Shown one piece after another: positions 47,507-55,476 of a stretch of 64,000 nucleotides of DNA. This DNA is from Microbacterium sp. AG1240 (GTDB taxonomy: Bacteria > Actinomycetota > Actinomycetes > Actinomycetales > Microbacteriaceae). The stretch lies in assembly GCF_003635115.1 (NCBI RefSeq), contig NZ_RBXJ01000003.1, positions 524,902 to 588,901 on the forward strand. The letters run 5' to 3'. Position 1 is the first letter of the stretch, and every line of letters begins with the position of its first letter. The notes below the pieces were generated by a model that was not told the DNA's origin, ran no database searches, and worked only from the letters and a program-made list of their open reading frames with translations. Both the position numbers and the translations under genes were made by a program.

Positions 47507-48490
47507 ATGGGGCCCACGGCCGAATTGCACGTACACATAGAGGGCACCCTCGAGCCGGAGCTTCTCGTGCGTCTCGCGCGCCGCAACGGCGTCGATCTGC
47601 CGACGTACGACGTCGACGAGCTGCGGGCGACCTATGCGTTCAGCCGCCTGCAGGACTTCCTTGACGTCTACGAGGCCAACACGGCGGTGCTCCGCACCGA
47701 GGAGGACTTCGCGGAGCTCGGCGACATGTACTTCCGCCGCGCAGCGGCCGCGGGAGTGGTGCGCGCGGAGGTCTTCTTCGATCCTCAGGCCCACGTGCGG
47801 CGCGGCGTCCCGATCGAGGCGGTGGTCGGGGGCCTCGGAGCGGCCGTCGACGCGGCGCGCTCGCGCGGCATGTCGGCCGATCTCATCCTGTGCTTCCTGC
47901 GCGACCTCGGACCCGAGGCCGCGATGGAGATCTTCGAGGCGGCGCTGCCGTTGCGCGACCGGTTCATCGGGGTCGGGCTGGACTCCACCGAGGTCGGCTA
48001 TCCGCCGTCGCTGTTCCGCGACGTCTATGCCCGCGCCGCCGCAGAGGGACTCCACCGCGTCGCGCACGCCGGCGAGGAAGGCGGACCCGACTACGTATGG
48101 GAGGCGCTCGACGTGCTCGAGGCGGAGCGGATCGATCACGGCAACCGCGCCCTGGAAGACCCGGCGCTCGTGGCACGGCTGCGCAAGGAGGGCGTCGCGT
48201 TGACCGTGTGCCCGTTGTCGAACCTCGCCTTGCGCACCGCCCCGCCGGAGCTGTCGGCGCATCCTCTTCCCGTCATGCTCGAAGAGGGGCTGCTCGTCAG
48301 CATCCACAGCGACGACCCGGCGTACTTCGGCGGGTACGTCGACGACAACCTGCGTCAGGTGCGCGATGCCCTGCACCTGGACGACGGGACCATGCGGCGA
48401 CTCGCGGAGAACAGCTTCGTCTCGAGCTTCGCCCCCCGCGCGCAGGTGGAGGGGTGGATCGCTCAGGTCCGCGCCGGAGCGGTGGTCTGA
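47507..48490 (+). CDS. adenosine/adenine deaminase family protein
   Basis: A 327-residue metal-dependent deaminase. Zinc residues appear in ELHVHIEGTL, VAHAGEEGGP (His and catalytic Glu) and the late HSDDPAYFGGYV. HAGEEGGP and SDDPAYF(G)GYV resemble adenine deaminases of the Aah1/PA0148 type more than classical adenosine deaminases, so adenine to hypoxanthine plus ammonia is the favoured reaction (family inference); the product would feed Hpt. Two ATGs (47504, 47507) follow GGAGG; 47507 has the better six-base spacing. The PPC-domain gene follows directly. Confidence 0.85.
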   Translation: MGPTAELHVHIEGTLEPELLVRLARRNGVDLPTYDVDELRATYAFSRLQDFLDVYEANTAVLRTEEDFAELGDMYFRRAAAAGVVRAEVFFDPQAHVRRGVPIEAVVGGLGAAVDAARSRGMSADLILCFLRDLGPEAAMEIFEAALPLRDRFIGVGLDSTEVGYPPSLFRDVYARAAAEGLHRVAHAGEEGGPDYVWEALDVLEAERIDHGNRALEDPALVARLRKEGVALTVCPLSNLALRTAPPELSAHPLPVMLEEGLLVSIHSDDPAYFGGYVDDNLRQVRDALHLDDGTMRRLAENSFVSSFAPRAQVEGWIAQVRAGAVV

Positions 48491-48491
48491 C

Positions 48492-48959
48492 GTGCGGGCG
48501 GCGAAGGTCACGCCGGGCCGGCGGTGGATGCTGGTGCTGGAGCCCGGTGACGAGGTGTTCGCAACGGTCACGCGGTGGGCGGAGCGGGAGGGCGTCACCT
48601 CGGCCACCGTGGACATGTTCTTCGGCGCGCTGCGCAGCGCCCGCCTGATCGCGACGAACGGGTCGACGGACGATCCCGAACCGCCGTTGCCCGACCAGGT
48701 CGAGGTCACCTATCTCGAGGGCGTGGGAGCCGGATCGATCGGAACGGTGGACGGTCGGACGGTCGTTCATCTGCACCTCGCCGCCGGGGCGAAGGGAGAG
48801 GGCGGGGCCGCCTATGCCGGTCACCTGCTCGCGGCCGAAACTCACTACACGCTCGAAATGGTGGTGCAGGAGGTGCTCGATCCGGTGTTCCGGCTCGAGC
48901 CCGACGCGGTGTTCGGCATCAACTGCCTGCACTTCGACGAAGCGCCGGCGGTGTCGTGA
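48492..48959 (+). CDS. PPC (DUF296) domain protein
   Basis: A 155-residue protein with the PPC/DUF296 fold: LEPGDEVFATVTRWAEREGVTSATV, GRTVVHLHLAAGAKGEGGAAYAGHLLAAE and VVQEVLDPVFRLEPDAVFG. In plants the domain belongs to AT-hook DNA-binding proteins; bacterial free-standing copies are trimeric and uncharacterised. The conserved HxH-like HLH may bind metal. The GTG at 48492 lies one base after the deaminase stop, so the two are cotranscribed. Confidence 0.8.
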   Translation: MRAAKVTPGRRWMLVLEPGDEVFATVTRWAEREGVTSATVDMFFGALRSARLIATNGSTDDPEPPLPDQVEVTYLEGVGAGSIGTVDGRTVVHLHLAAGAKGEGGAAYAGHLLAAETHYTLEMVVQEVLDPVFRLEPDAVFGINCLHFDEAPAVS

Positions 48960-49028
48960 GCGGGCGCCGCGGCGGGCCCGCCCTGATCTGAACCTCCGAC
49001 GAGGGGGTCTTCGCAGAGCGCCCCCGGG

Positions 49029-49985
49029 CTATGCGCCGCGCAGCGACTCGGCGACCGTCGACAGGGCGTCGGCCGAGCGGCGCAGCAGCGTGTGCTCGTG
49101 ATCGGAGAACGACGTCTCGGGGATGGGGACCGCGCCGGCGGCGCTCACGATCGAGGGCACCGACAGGGCGACGCCGTCGAGGCCGTGGAAGCCGTTCAGC
49201 ACCGTGCTGACGGGCATGACCGTGTGCTCGTCCCCGAGGACGGCCTCCACGATCCGCGCGCTGGAGAGGCCGATCGCGTAGTTCGTCGCACCCTTGCCCT
49301 GGATCACCTTGTAGGCCGCGTCGCGCACGTCGATCGCGATCGCGTCGAGTTCGTCCTGCGTCATGCGGGGGTGGCCGGGGGCCTCCCACTCGAGGATCGG
49401 CACCGTGCCGATCGTCGCGCGCGACCACAGCGGGAACTCGGTGTCGCCGTGCTCGCCCACGATGTAGGCGTGCACGCTCGAGGTCGACACCCCGGCGCGC
49501 TTGGCGAGGATCCACCGCAGCCGCGAGGTGTCGAGCACCGTGCCGGAGGCGAAGATCCGCTCGCGGGGGAGGTTCGTCGCCTCCTGCGCGAGCACCGTGA
49601 GCACGTCGCACGGGTTGGTGACGATCACGTAGATCGCGTCGGGTGCTGCTTCGAGCAGCTGCGGCATCATCGTGCGGAGGATGCCCGCGTTCGTGGCGGC
49701 CAGTTCGATGCGCGACTGGCCGGGGTTCTGCTTCGCGCCGGCGGTGACCACCACGACGTGCGAGCCCTCGACGACCGACAGGTCGCTGCCGCCGATGATG
49801 TCGCTCGTGCCGGTGAACTGCGTGCCGTGAGCGAGGTCGAGAACCTCGGCCTCGACCTTCGCGGTGGCGATGTCGTACAGGGCGACGTGCCGGGCAGATC
49901 CGCGAATCAACGCAGCGTAGGCCACGCTCGATCCGACGCTTCCGGCACCCACGACGGTCAGCTTGGAGTTCTCGATCACGCTCAT
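49029..49985 (-). CDS. ldh: L-lactate dehydrogenase
   Basis: A 318-residue NAD-dependent LDH/MDH family enzyme. VVGAGSVGSSVAYA binds NAD, ALYDIA carries the Asp for NAD, the specificity loop AGAKQNPGQSR has Gln at the lactate position and the catalytic Arg, and GEHGDTEFPLWS holds the catalytic His-Asp. Gln in the loop favours lactate over malate. ATG 49985 is preceded by GAAACT six bases upstream, possibly a weak leaderless signal. It converges on the PPC gene. Confidence 0.93.
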   Translation of the reverse strand: MSVIENSKLTVVGAGSVGSSVAYAALIRGSARHVALYDIATAKVEAEVLDLAHGTQFTGTSDIIGGSDLSVVEGSHVVVVTAGAKQNPGQSRIELAATNAGILRTMMPQLLEAAPDAIYVIVTNPCDVLTVLAQEATNLPRERIFASGTVLDTSRLRWILAKRAGVSTSSVHAYIVGEHGDTEFPLWSRATIGTVPILEWEAPGHPRMTQDELDAIAIDVRDAAYKVIQGKGATNYAIGLSSARIVEAVLGDEHTVMPVSTVLNGFHGLDGVALSVPSIVSAAGAVPIPETSFSDHEHTLLRRSADALSTVAESLRGA

Positions 49986-50153
49986 GGGCTCAGTTTCGCA
50001 GGGGGCGGGCCGCGGCGCAGGTCTTTTGTCTCGACGGTGACCGACCGCCCGTGATTCCGGGCGGGTGGCGGCGCCTGTTCCTGATCCGCGCGGCGAGTCG
50101 TAGCCTGGCCCGAGACCCGGCGCAGCGCCCGGTCTCATCGAACGGAGCGGCAG

Positions 50154-51017
50154 ATGGAATTCGGACTTCACATCGCGGACTTCACGTGGAGCACCGGCCC
50201 CGCCGAGCTCGGGCCGGCGCTCGCCCGGCACGTGCGCAACGCGGAGTCCGCGGGCATCGAGCGCATCACCGTCATGGACCACTTCTGGCAGCTGCCGGGG
50301 ATCGGACCGGTCGAGCACGAGATGCTCGAGGCCTACGCGACTCTCGGGTTCCTCGTCGCGCACACCGAGAAAGCGCTCCTGCACACGTTGGTCACCGGCG
50401 TCATCTACCGGGAGCCGGCGCTGCTGGCGAAGACGGTGACCACCCTCAACGTGCTCTCGGGCGGACGCGTGGGTCTCGGGATCGGCGCCGCGTGGAACGA
50501 GGAGGAGTCGGCCGGGCTCGGCTTCGAGTTCCCGCCGGTGGCCGAGCGCTTCCGCCGGCTGGAGGAGCAGATCCAGATCTGCCTGCAGATGTGGTCCGAC
50601 TCCGACGCGCCCTACGAGGGGCAGACCTACCGGCTCGGGCGCACGCTCAACTCCCCGCAGAGCATCACCCGGCCGCATCCGTATCTCATGATCGGCGGCA
50701 GCGGCGAGCGCAAGACGCTGCGCATGGTCGCCCAGTACGCCGACGCCTGCAACATCTCGTTCTCCGCCGAGTCGGCCCGCAAGCTCGACGTTCTGCGCGC
50801 GCACTGCGAGACGGTGGGACGCGACTACGACGACATCGAAAAGACCGCCATGATCCCGGTGACCCCCGCCTCCACGCCGGAGAGCGTCGCGGCGACCGTG
50901 CGTGAGATCGCCGACACCGGGTTCACCGCGACCTATGTCTTCGCCGTTCAGATGCCCGATCCGGCGAAGGTCGTCGACCTCATCGCGGGCGCATCTGGGC
51001 TCATCGAGAAGGGGTGA
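50154..51017 (+). CDS. LLM class F420-dependent oxidoreductase
   Basis: A 287-residue luciferase-like TIM-barrel protein: FGLHIADFTW, TVMDHFWQLPGIG, GVIYREPALLAKTVTTLNVLSGGRVGLGIGAAWNEEE and PYLMIGGSGERKTL are hallmark segments of actinobacterial F420-dependent members. Substrate unknown. ATG 50154 has GGAG seven bases upstream; TAGCCT further upstream (about 50102) may be its -10, giving a normal leader of about 45 nt. tRNA-Ser follows 59 bp downstream. Confidence 0.88.
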   Translation: MEFGLHIADFTWSTGPAELGPALARHVRNAESAGIERITVMDHFWQLPGIGPVEHEMLEAYATLGFLVAHTEKALLHTLVTGVIYREPALLAKTVTTLNVLSGGRVGLGIGAAWNEEESAGLGFEFPPVAERFRRLEEQIQICLQMWSDSDAPYEGQTYRLGRTLNSPQSITRPHPYLMIGGSGERKTLRMVAQYADACNISFSAESARKLDVLRAHCETVGRDYDDIEKTAMIPVTPASTPESVAATVREIADTGFTATYVFAVQMPDPAKVVDLIAGASGLIEKG

Positions 51018-51076
51018 GCGGATGCTGCGCCCCTCCCGGTTCGCGCGAGCCCGTGGCGTGTCGTAAGCTGGTCGGC

Positions 51077-51164
51077 GGTGACGTGTCCGAGCGGCCGAAG
51101 GTGCAACTCTCGAAAAGTTGTGTAGGGTAACCCCCTACCGTGGGTTCAAATCCCACCGTCACCG
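51077..51164 (+). tRNA. tRNA-Ser (CGA)
   Basis: 88 nt with a long variable arm (GTAGGGTAACCCCCTAC). Acceptor GGTGACG pairs with CGTCACC, anticodon CGA in CTCTCGAAAA, T-loop GGTTCAAATCC, discriminator G; CCA follows in the genome (51165-51167). Its 3' end is overlapped by the antisense Fic gene. Confidence 0.97.
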
Positions 51165-52507
51165 CCATGAAAGCCCCCGATGATTCGGGGGTTTTCATCA
51201 TTTCCAGGGGGCCGGTGTGCTGACGAGGTCAGCGGACGCCCCGCGCGCTGCACCGGCGGCGCGTCGGGCCCGAGTCGCGGCTTTCTTGACACCGTGTCGA
51301 CGCCACCGGCCCGGTTGCTGCGCTCCGTCAGGGTGACGAGTGCGAGGTGCTGGTCTGCGGTGAAGCAGACGAGTCTGCCCTTCTGATCCTTCGTCCGCGC
51401 CAGGATTCCTGCCTGCGCGAGTTCCGTCAGCGCCCGGTGCGCAGCTGCAGGAGAGGCGTTCCATCGCGAGGCGAGGCTCTCCGCCGTGAGAACGGGCTCG
51501 CTGGCGAGGTGCTCGAGCGCCCTCAGCACCAGTGCGTCGCTGCGGGGACGCGCGGGATTGAGGCCCTGCCGCGCGCGATGCTCGATGAGCCGGTCGAGGA
51601 CCGTCGCGTCCATTTGCTCGACCCGCTCGGCCAGGCGGACGGCGTTCGCTGCCGCGCGCTCGACGGCGAGGGAGAACCCGATGATCCAGTCATCGGTGTA
51701 CGGCGGAATCTGACGATAGGCGGTGAGCCCGGCGAGGTACGCGTCAGTGTCGCCCGCGAACACCGTGCTGATGGGGATCAGTACGTTCCGCAGGGCATCG
51801 GTGCGCGAGAGCACCGTGTGGATCAGCGCGCGCCCGGTACGACCATTGCCGTCGATGAAGGGGTGGATCGTCTCGAACTGCGCGTGTGCGATCGCCGCCC
51901 GCACGATGGGGTTCCCCTCGGTCTCGGTGATGAACTGGGCGAGGTCGTCGACGAGCCGCCGGACATCGTCTTCGGGAGGGGGGACGAAGTCCGCGCGCAG
52001 AGGGCTCCAACCTGGGCCGCCGACCCAGTTCTGCTCCTTACGGATGCCGCGCTCGGGGCCGGGCTCGATGAGGTGCTGCAGGTCTTCGATGTCTGCGAGG
52101 GCGATCTCGCGGTCGCGGTCGGCGAGAAGCTCGATGGCTCGCTCGGTCGCTCGCACGTTCGCGATGACGTCCAGCGCTACACGCGGTCCATGCTGCAAGG
52201 CTTCGGCGATCGCGAGCTTCTTCGGGGTGACGCGGTTCCCCTCGATCCAGCTCGAGGAGATGCTCTCGGACCGGATGAGCAGGTGGCTCAGGAACTTCCC
52301 GCGTACGCCGATGCGCTCGTCCGCGCGGCTGAGCGTCTGCAGTGCTGCCTCGGCGGCCCGGCGGGCTTCGTTGCCGAGGTCCGGCAGCGCGGTGCCGAGC
52401 TCATCGGGCACGAACGCATGGTACCTGCCGGGTTTGCGATCCCGACGCCCCAGGTTGCCGGCGCCTGCCTCGTTCGGATTCCAGAATCGTTCGACGTAGT
52501 GCGCCAT
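51146..52507 (-). CDS. Fic family protein with N-terminal inhibitory motif
   Basis: A 453-residue protein. A Fic_N segment carries the inhibitory helix motif SSWIEG (Ser85, Glu89), the active-site loop HPFIDGNGRTGR is complete at 215-226, so it should transfer AMP to a target and be held inactive by its own helix (class II). A winged helix follows near 330-400. The last ~50 residues are unusual: they are encoded across the tRNA-Ser terminator, and the stop lies inside the tRNA T-arm on the other strand. ATG 52507 has a perfect GGAGG. Targets are unknown. No antitoxin gene is seen. Confidence 0.88.
   Translation of the reverse strand: MAHYVERFWNPNEAGAGNLGRRDRKPGRYHAFVPDELGTALPDLGNEARRAAEAALQTLSRADERIGVRGKFLSHLLIRSESISSSWIEGNRVTPKKLAIAEALQHGPRVALDVIANVRATERAIELLADRDREIALADIEDLQHLIEPGPERGIRKEQNWVGGPGWSPLRADFVPPPEDDVRRLVDDLAQFITETEGNPIVRAAIAHAQFETIHPFIDGNGRTGRALIHTVLSRTDALRNVLIPISTVFAGDTDAYLAGLTAYRQIPPYTDDWIIGFSLAVERAAANAVRLAERVEQMDATVLDRLIEHRARQGLNPARPRSDALVLRALEHLASEPVLTAESLASRWNASPAAAHRALTELAQAGILARTKDQKGRLVCFTADQHLALVTLTERSNRAGGVDTVSRKPRLGPDAPPVQRAGRPLTSSAHRPPGNDENPRIIGGFHGGDGGI
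51174..51195 (+). terminator. tRNA-Ser terminator
   Basis: CCCCCGA (51174-51180) pairs with TCGGGGG (51185-51191), followed by TTTT. On the other strand it is part of the Fic coding tail. Confidence 0.85.
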
Positions 52508-52778
52508 GGTTAACCTCCTATCGGGGACGAGGTACTTCTATTTTAGAGCGATAAGTGAGAAATATGGATGGCTGCGATGAAGCGGTCACTTTCGTCGCAG
52601 AATGGCGCGTGTGACGTCGGCCTTGTCCGCCCGGGGTGCCCGCACGCGGAGCCGGCGTTTGCCAGAATCCCGTGGTTGCGCGCGGTCGGAGACGTGGGCT
52701 TGCCGGTGACGCTCATTCCTGCTCCAGCGAGTCCGCATAGGCTCGCACCGAGTATCGAAGCATCGAGAAGGGTTGATC
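52508..52778. other. divergent intergenic region, AT-rich next to Fic
   Basis: Next to the Fic start the DNA is unusually AT-rich (about 52530-52566), with TCTATTTTAGA (a TCTA/TAGA palindrome) and TAAAAT as a possible -10 on the minus strand. The remaining ~200 bp have ordinary GC content and show no gene or clear signal except GAGAAGG, the ribosome-binding site of the SDR-like gene. Confidence 0.4.
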
Positions 52779-53453
52779 ATGGCAACGATCGCGATCGTCG
52801 GAGCAGGTCCTGGTCTGGGTGCGGCCGTCGCGCGCCGGTTCGGTCGGGAGGGTCATGCGATCGCGCTGATCGCGCGCGACCCCGCAAAGCTCGAGGGTCT
52901 GGCTTCCCAGCTGCGGAGCGAGGGTCTCGAGGCGCGGGGATACGCGGCGAGCGTGCTGGATGCCGACGCCCTCGAGAACGCGCTGGCGAGCGCGGCCGCC
53001 GATCTCGGCCCCATCTCGGTGCTGCAGTACAGCCCGCTGCCCTCGCGCACGTTCCTCGAGCCCGTGCTCGACCTCACGCCCGAGCTGGCGATCGAGGCGC
53101 TGCGCTTCTCGGCCATCGGCCTCATCCATGCGGTGCGGACCGTGCTGCCCGCGATGCGCGAGGCGCGCGCCGGCAGCATCATCCTCATCAACGGTGGAAC
53201 CTCGGTGAAGGCACGTGCCGGTTTCTCCGGAACGTCCGTGGCGTTCCCCGCCGAGAGCGCGTACGGCGAGATGCTCCACGACGCGCTCGCCGACGAGGGC
53301 ATCGGCGTCTCGCAGCTGGTCATCCCGGGCGCCATCCCGAAGCTGAACCTCGACAACGGCATCGACGACGTCGCCGAACGCATCTGGGAGCTCCACACCA
53401 CGCCGGGCGACTTCAGGACGATGCTGATCCCCCTCGAGGACGGCCGGGAGTAG
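52779..53453 (+). CDS. SDR-fold protein lacking the catalytic lysine
   Basis: A 224-residue Rossmann-fold protein. The glycine-rich motif GAGPGLGAAVARRFG opens the sequence and IARDPAKL follows the second strand, so an NAD(P) site is present. In place of YxxxK the sequence is SAYGEMLHDAL, with no Lys four residues after Tyr, and the usual NNAG is not seen. The protein may be non-catalytic or use another residue, as some atypical SDRs do. ATG 52779 has GAGAAGG six bases upstream. It lies alone, convergent with a lipoprotein gene. Confidence 0.75.
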   Translation: MATIAIVGAGPGLGAAVARRFGREGHAIALIARDPAKLEGLASQLRSEGLEARGYAASVLDADALENALASAAADLGPISVLQYSPLPSRTFLEPVLDLTPELAIEALRFSAIGLIHAVRTVLPAMREARAGSIILINGGTSVKARAGFSGTSVAFPAESAYGEMLHDALADEGIGVSQLVIPGAIPKLNLDNGIDDVAERIWELHTTPGDFRTMLIPLEDGRE

Positions 53454-53529
53454 CGCGTCCGGGCGCTCTCCGACGTGCACCGGCTCGTCGCCGAGCAGCC
53501 GCCGCCCGAGCGCGCACGCGGCCGGGCCT

Positions 53530-53595
53530 GAGACACCATTTCCGGCCGAGACATCGCGCCAGGCGGTGTGTCTCGGCCGGATCGCGTGTTCGCTC
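53530..53595. repeat. palindromic intergenic element, copy 3
   Basis: The core GACATCGCGCCAGGCGG (about 53550-53566) matches the other copies; flanks GAGACACCATTTCCGGCC on the left and GGCCGGATCGCGTGTTCGCTC's first 20 bases on the right pair only partly. The right end overlaps the stop codon of the minus-strand lipoprotein gene. Confidence 0.7.
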
Positions 53596-54238
53596 AGCCC
53601 CCCGGGCCGACCGGGTCGATCGGGGCTCCGTCGCCGTTCTGGGGGAGGTCCCCCCGTTCGACGGGCGCTGACGGAACCTCGGGGGCATCGGAGAAGAGGA
53701 GGTCGAGTTCGGCCTCCGACGGCACGTGCACCGCCTCCGCGGCTGCTCTCAGGTCGGCGGGGGCCGCCGCGTTCATCCCCGACACCCAGATCGACGCGCC
53801 GTCTCGGCCGGCGACGTACTCGTCGACGCCGTCCGCCGCTCGATGCCAGACGTCGCTCTCTTCTTCCGCGCACGTCACGGGCACACCGGGTGCATCCCAC
53901 AGCGGCGTCGCGGCGCAGGTCTCGGCCGTCAGCTCGGTGCGATCCGTGCGGATGGTGATCATCGAACCGGTCGCCTGATTGAACCAGGTCGCTGACATCC
54001 CGTCGGCGGCGCCCGGGCCCACCGACTGCGGCGCCAGGTCGTAACCGTCCACCTCGGTCGTGTAGACGAGCTCCGGCGCGATGCCGACCGCGCTCGCTCG
54101 CTCGGCGATCCGATCCGCCGCGGCCGGGTCGGCGCCCGGTGTCGCCGACGCGCACCCGCCGAGCGCGACGCCGGCCGCGAGCATCGTGACGGTCGATCGG
54201 AGCCAACGTCGTCGGGGCATGACAGCATCCTCGTCCAT
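53594..54238 (-). CDS. lipoprotein of unknown function
   Basis: A 214-residue exported lipoprotein: basic PRRRWLRS, hydrophobic helix and lipobox LGGC at about 26-29, so the mature protein begins CASATPG. The body has two cysteines (TAETCAATP and PVTCAEEE) and GASIWVSGMNAAAPADLRAAAEAV, then a Pro/Gly/Asp-rich tail. No domain is recognised. ATG 54238 is chosen; ATG 54220 with GAGGA upstream is almost as good. It lies between the SDR-like gene and the TetR gene. Confidence 0.7.
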   Translation of the reverse strand: MDEDAVMPRRRWLRSTVTMLAAGVALGGCASATPGADPAAADRIAERASAVGIAPELVYTTEVDGYDLAPQSVGPGAADGMSATWFNQATGSMITIRTDRTELTAETCAATPLWDAPGVPVTCAEEESDVWHRAADGVDEYVAGRDGASIWVSGMNAAAPADLRAAAEAVHVPSEAELDLLFSDAPEVPSAPVERGDLPQNGDGAPIDPVGPGG

Positions 54239-54249
54239 GAGGCGCCGTC

Positions 54250-54822
54250 CTATCCAGCGATGATGCGCCGCACGGCGACGTCGACCTCACGAGGATCGCG
54301 TTCCTCCGAGTCCAGGGCGCGGTGGATCGTGAGCCCTTCGATGAGCGCGTCGAGCAGGCGTGCGGTCTCGGGGTCGAAGTGATGCTCGAGAGCGGCGCGG
54401 CTGCGCTGCATCCATCCGGTGGTGATCGATCGATAGGCCGGTTCGCGAGCGGCGAGCGTGTAGAGCTCGTGGGAGAGGATCAGGTCTCGGTCGTCGCCGA
54501 ACACGTCTTCCAGGATGATCGCGGTGACGGCTTCCTGGGCGGTGGCCGGGTCGGATGCTGCGGCCATGCGGCGCTCGAACCGGTCGCTGACCGTCGTGGC
54601 GAACCTGGTGAAGGCCTCCCGGAGAAGGTCGTCCATGCCGTCGAAGTAGTACGTCATCGCTCCGAGCGGAACGGCGGCCCGGGCGGCGACCTTGCGGTGA
54701 GACGTTCCGGCCACGCCGGATCGGGAGATGACATCGAGACACGCGTCGATGATCCGATCACGCCGGTCGGGATCGTTGGGTCGGCCGCGACGGGAGTTCG
54801 TGGCGTCTTCCTGCGGCGGCAT
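54250..54822 (-). CDS. TetR family regulator
   Basis: A 190-residue TetR/AcrR regulator: RRDRIIDACLDVISRSGVAGTSHRKVAARAAVPLGAMTYYFDGMDDLL is the HTH region (two parts of about 20-67), followed by a helical ligand domain. It starts four bases after the stop of the acetyltransferase gene, so it is cotranscribed with it. The palindrome 434-447 bases into the 55-kb region (55434-55447), which overlaps the operon promoter, is the likely operator; the divergent MFS gene would be coregulated. Confidence 0.88.
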   Translation of the reverse strand: MPPQEDATNSRRGRPNDPDRRDRIIDACLDVISRSGVAGTSHRKVAARAAVPLGAMTYYFDGMDDLLREAFTRFATTVSDRFERRMAAASDPATAQEAVTAIILEDVFGDDRDLILSHELYTLAAREPAYRSITTGWMQRSRAALEHHFDPETARLLDALIEGLTIHRALDSEERDPREVDVAVRRIIAG

Positions 54823-54826
54823 CGAC

Positions 54827-55411
54827 CTAGCCGATCTCTCGGATGACGCGGGCGGGGTTGCCGACCGCGACGACGTTCGCGGGAATGCTCCTGGTGACGA
54901 CCGAACCCGCTCCGATCACCGAGTTCTCGCCGATGCTCACGCCCGGGCACACGATGACGCCGCCGCCGAGCCACACGTTGTCGCCGATCGTGATGGGCTG
55001 GGCGGCTTCCAGCTTGTCGCGGCGCGGCTGCGGATCGATCGGGTGCGTCGGCGTGAGCAGCTGGACGTTCGGGCCGATCTGGCAGTCCTCGCCGATCACG
55101 ATCGGGGCAACATCGAGTGCGGTGAGGTTGTAGTTGACGAAGGTGCGTGCGCCGACGTGGATGTTCTCGCCGTAGTCCACGAACAACGGGGGGTTGATGT
55201 GGGCGCCTTCGCCGAGGGTGCCCAGCAGATCGCCGAGGACGCCGCGGGCAGCGGGGTCGCCCGCCACGTCGGCGCGGTGGTAGGCGTCCGCCAGGCGGAT
55301 CCCCCGCCGGTGCAGGCGCTCGTTCTCAGGATCGTCCGCGACGTAGAGGTCGCCCGCGAGCATTCGCTCGCGGTTGGTTCGTTCATCTCCGGCGAAGTAG
55401 TCGACAGCCAT
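54827..55411 (-). CDS. hexapeptide-repeat sugar O-acetyltransferase
   Basis: A 194-residue left-handed beta-helix acetyltransferase of the maltose/galactoside acetyltransferase type: MLAGDLYVADDPE and LHRRG at the N terminus (Mac domain), HIGARTFVNYN-like HVGARTFVNYNLTALD, and GENSVIGAGSVVTRSIPANVVAVGNPARVI. It would acetylate a sugar with acetyl-CoA. ATG 55411 is chosen because TAGGGT lies seven bases upstream with a -35 17 bp further on; earlier codons lie in the operator. First gene of an operon with TetR. Confidence 0.88.
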   Translation of the reverse strand: MAVDYFAGDERTNRERMLAGDLYVADDPENERLHRRGIRLADAYHRADVAGDPAARGVLGDLLGTLGEGAHINPPLFVDYGENIHVGARTFVNYNLTALDVAPIVIGEDCQIGPNVQLLTPTHPIDPQPRRDKLEAAQPITIGDNVWLGGGVIVCPGVSIGENSVIGAGSVVTRSIPANVVAVGNPARVIREIG

Positions 55412-55418
55412 GCCAGTG

Positions 55419-55447
55419 ACCCTACACAAAATGTGTACGATCGTACA
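55419..55447 (-). promoter_or_regulatory. leaderless promoter of the acetyltransferase-TetR operon
   Basis: Minus-strand TGTACG (55447-55442), a 17-base spacer and TAGGGT (55424-55419), seven bases before ATG 55411. The palindrome at 55434-55447 covers the -35 and part of the spacer. Confidence 0.6.
55424..55447. promoter_or_regulatory. TetR-type operator
   Basis: TGTACGATCGTACA (55434-55447) is a perfect 14-bp palindrome; ACACAAAATGTGT (55424-55436) overlaps it as a second palindrome. It lies between the divergent acetyltransferase-TetR operon and the MFS gene. Confidence 0.65.
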
Positions 55448-55476
55448 TAAAGCTGCCCGTCCGGGCACGCGATCCG

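Noticed and set aside
51077..52507. Integrated genomic island at tRNA-Ser
   Set aside because: No integrase, no direct repeat of the tRNA 3' end was found downstream within the window; only the Fic overlap remains suggestive.
51146..52507. Fic as part of a toxin-antitoxin pair
   Set aside because: The inhibitory motif is within the same protein and there is no small antitoxin gene next to it.
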